Source: Pseudomonadota bacterium (GTDB taxonomy: Bacteria; Pseudomonadota; Alphaproteobacteria; JAKJEU01). From it: a stretch of DNA of 6,686 nucleotides. This document shows positions 6,242 to 6,686 of this stretch, in pieces. Every line of letters starts with the position of its first letter. The first letter of the stretch is position 1. Position numbers and translations under genes: made by a program. Location: NCBI GenBank assembly GCA_022705265.1, contig JAKJEU010000083.1, positions 1-6,686 on the forward strand, written 5' to 3'. The notes beneath the pieces are model-generated. The model made no database searches. It was not told the DNA's origin and was given only the letters and a program-made list of their open reading frames with translations.

Positions 6242-6686
6242 TGCAAAACAAATATTTTTCAAAATTCAAATCAAATAAACGAGGATATTATTCTCTAATA
6301 ATCCTTGCCGTCCTTATTTTCATAAGCTTTTTTGGAGAATTTATCGCAAATGACAAACCTTTGATGGTTTATTATAAAAACGAAATTTATTTTCCAATAT
6401 TTAAACAATATCCTGAAACTACTTTTGGTGGGACTTTTAAAACCGAAACCGATTATAAGGACGAATATATCAAGGAAATTATCGAAAATAACGGATTTAT
6501 GATTAACCCAATTATCAATTTTTATTATGATACGATTAATTATAACCTTGATGTTCCCTCGCCTGCTCCACCAAGTTTTGTAAATTTCATAGGCACCGAC
6601 GACCAAGGAAGAGATGTGCTTGCACGACTTATTTACGGGTTTCGGATTTCAATTATATTTGGGCTGACTCTTTCAATTATTTCAAG
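6238..6686 (+). CDS. yejE: Yej-type oligopeptide ABC transporter, permease YejE (N-terminal part, cut by window edge)
   Basis: The first 149 codons of the second permease subunit are present. The start MMQNKYFSKFKSNKRGYYSL is followed by a membrane helix at about 18-35 and the family stretch FIANDKPLMVYYKNEIYFPI (35-54). Further on come FGGTFKTETDYKD (63-75), ENNGFMI (83-89), PSPAPPSFVNFIGTDDQGRD (about 106-125) and VLARLIYGFRISIIFGL, leading into the second helix. These match YejE, which has a characteristic periplasmic segment between helices 1 and 2. The ATG at 6238 overlaps the yejB stop as ATGA, with GAGG (6227-6230) seven bases upstream; the second ATG at 6241 is an alternative with a ten-base spacing. 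The overlap implies translational coupling and matched amounts of the two channel halves. The EAA loop and later membrane helices are beyond the window, as would be yejF. Confidence 0.93.
   Translation, partial: MMQNKYFSKFKSNKRGYYSLIILAVLIFISFFGEFIANDKPLMVYYKNEIYFPIFKQYPETTFGGTFKTETDYKDEYIKEIIENNGFMINPIINFYYDTINYNLDVPSPAPPSFVNFIGTDDQGRDVLARLIYGFRISIIFGLTLSIIS

Noticed and set aside
6295..6606. Minus-strand 103-codon open frame at the right end
   Set aside because: It lies wholly opposite yejE, whose reading frame matches a known family throughout; the antisense frame shows no recognisable domain.
1..6686. CRISPR array, mobile element, tRNA/rRNA or rho-independent terminators
   Set aside because: No regularly spaced repeats, transposase, terminal inverted repeats, cloverleaf sequences or GC hairpin followed by a T run were found; nearly all of the window is housekeeping coding sequence.

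Overview
The window is an ordinary, gene-dense piece of an AT-rich bacterial chromosome, most likely from an alphaproteobacterium. The evidence is the gene order yqeY-dnaG-rpoD (enterobacteria have rpsU in the first position), the alphaproteobacterial look of YqeY and GreA, and a 680-residue primary sigma factor with a long charged non-conserved region. The low G+C suggests a host-associated or gut lineage rather than a typical free-living high-GC one; that is inference, and I cannot name a genus. Standard code fits all genes (TGG for Trp; TAA, TAG and TGA used as stops).

Layout. On the minus strand at the left edge lie greA (145-618) and, downstream of it, the first 37 codons of trxB (1-111), apparently one operon running off the window. 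A 115-bp divergent region (619-733) holds back-to-back promoter candidates. On the plus strand follow yqeY (734-1195), dnaG (1209-3017), rpoD (3095-5137), yejB (5147-6241) and the first 149 codons of yejE (6238 to the window end). The plus-strand genes are closely packed: the gaps are 13, 77 and 9 bp, then a 4-bp ATGA overlap. I see no terminator anywhere, and no gene-free stretch longer than 115 bp.

How the genes fit together. yqeY-dnaG-rpoD is the alphaproteobacterial form of the macromolecular synthesis operon, joining primase (replication initiation) and the housekeeping sigma factor (transcription initiation). dnaG has no visible Shine-Dalgarno sequence, while rpoD has a strong one and a candidate promoter of its own, so the two can be expressed at different levels from one locus. 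Directly after rpoD come the membrane subunits of a Yej-type oligopeptide ABC importer (YejB, YejE), with the yejB ribosome binding site abutting the rpoD stop. The periplasmic binding protein gene yejA, first in the enterobacterial operon, is not in front of yejB.

I found no new system, mobile element, CRISPR array or RNA gene. The points worth a second look are the rpoD/yejB junction, the charged insert in sigma, the compact divergent greA/yqeY region, and several start-codon choices.
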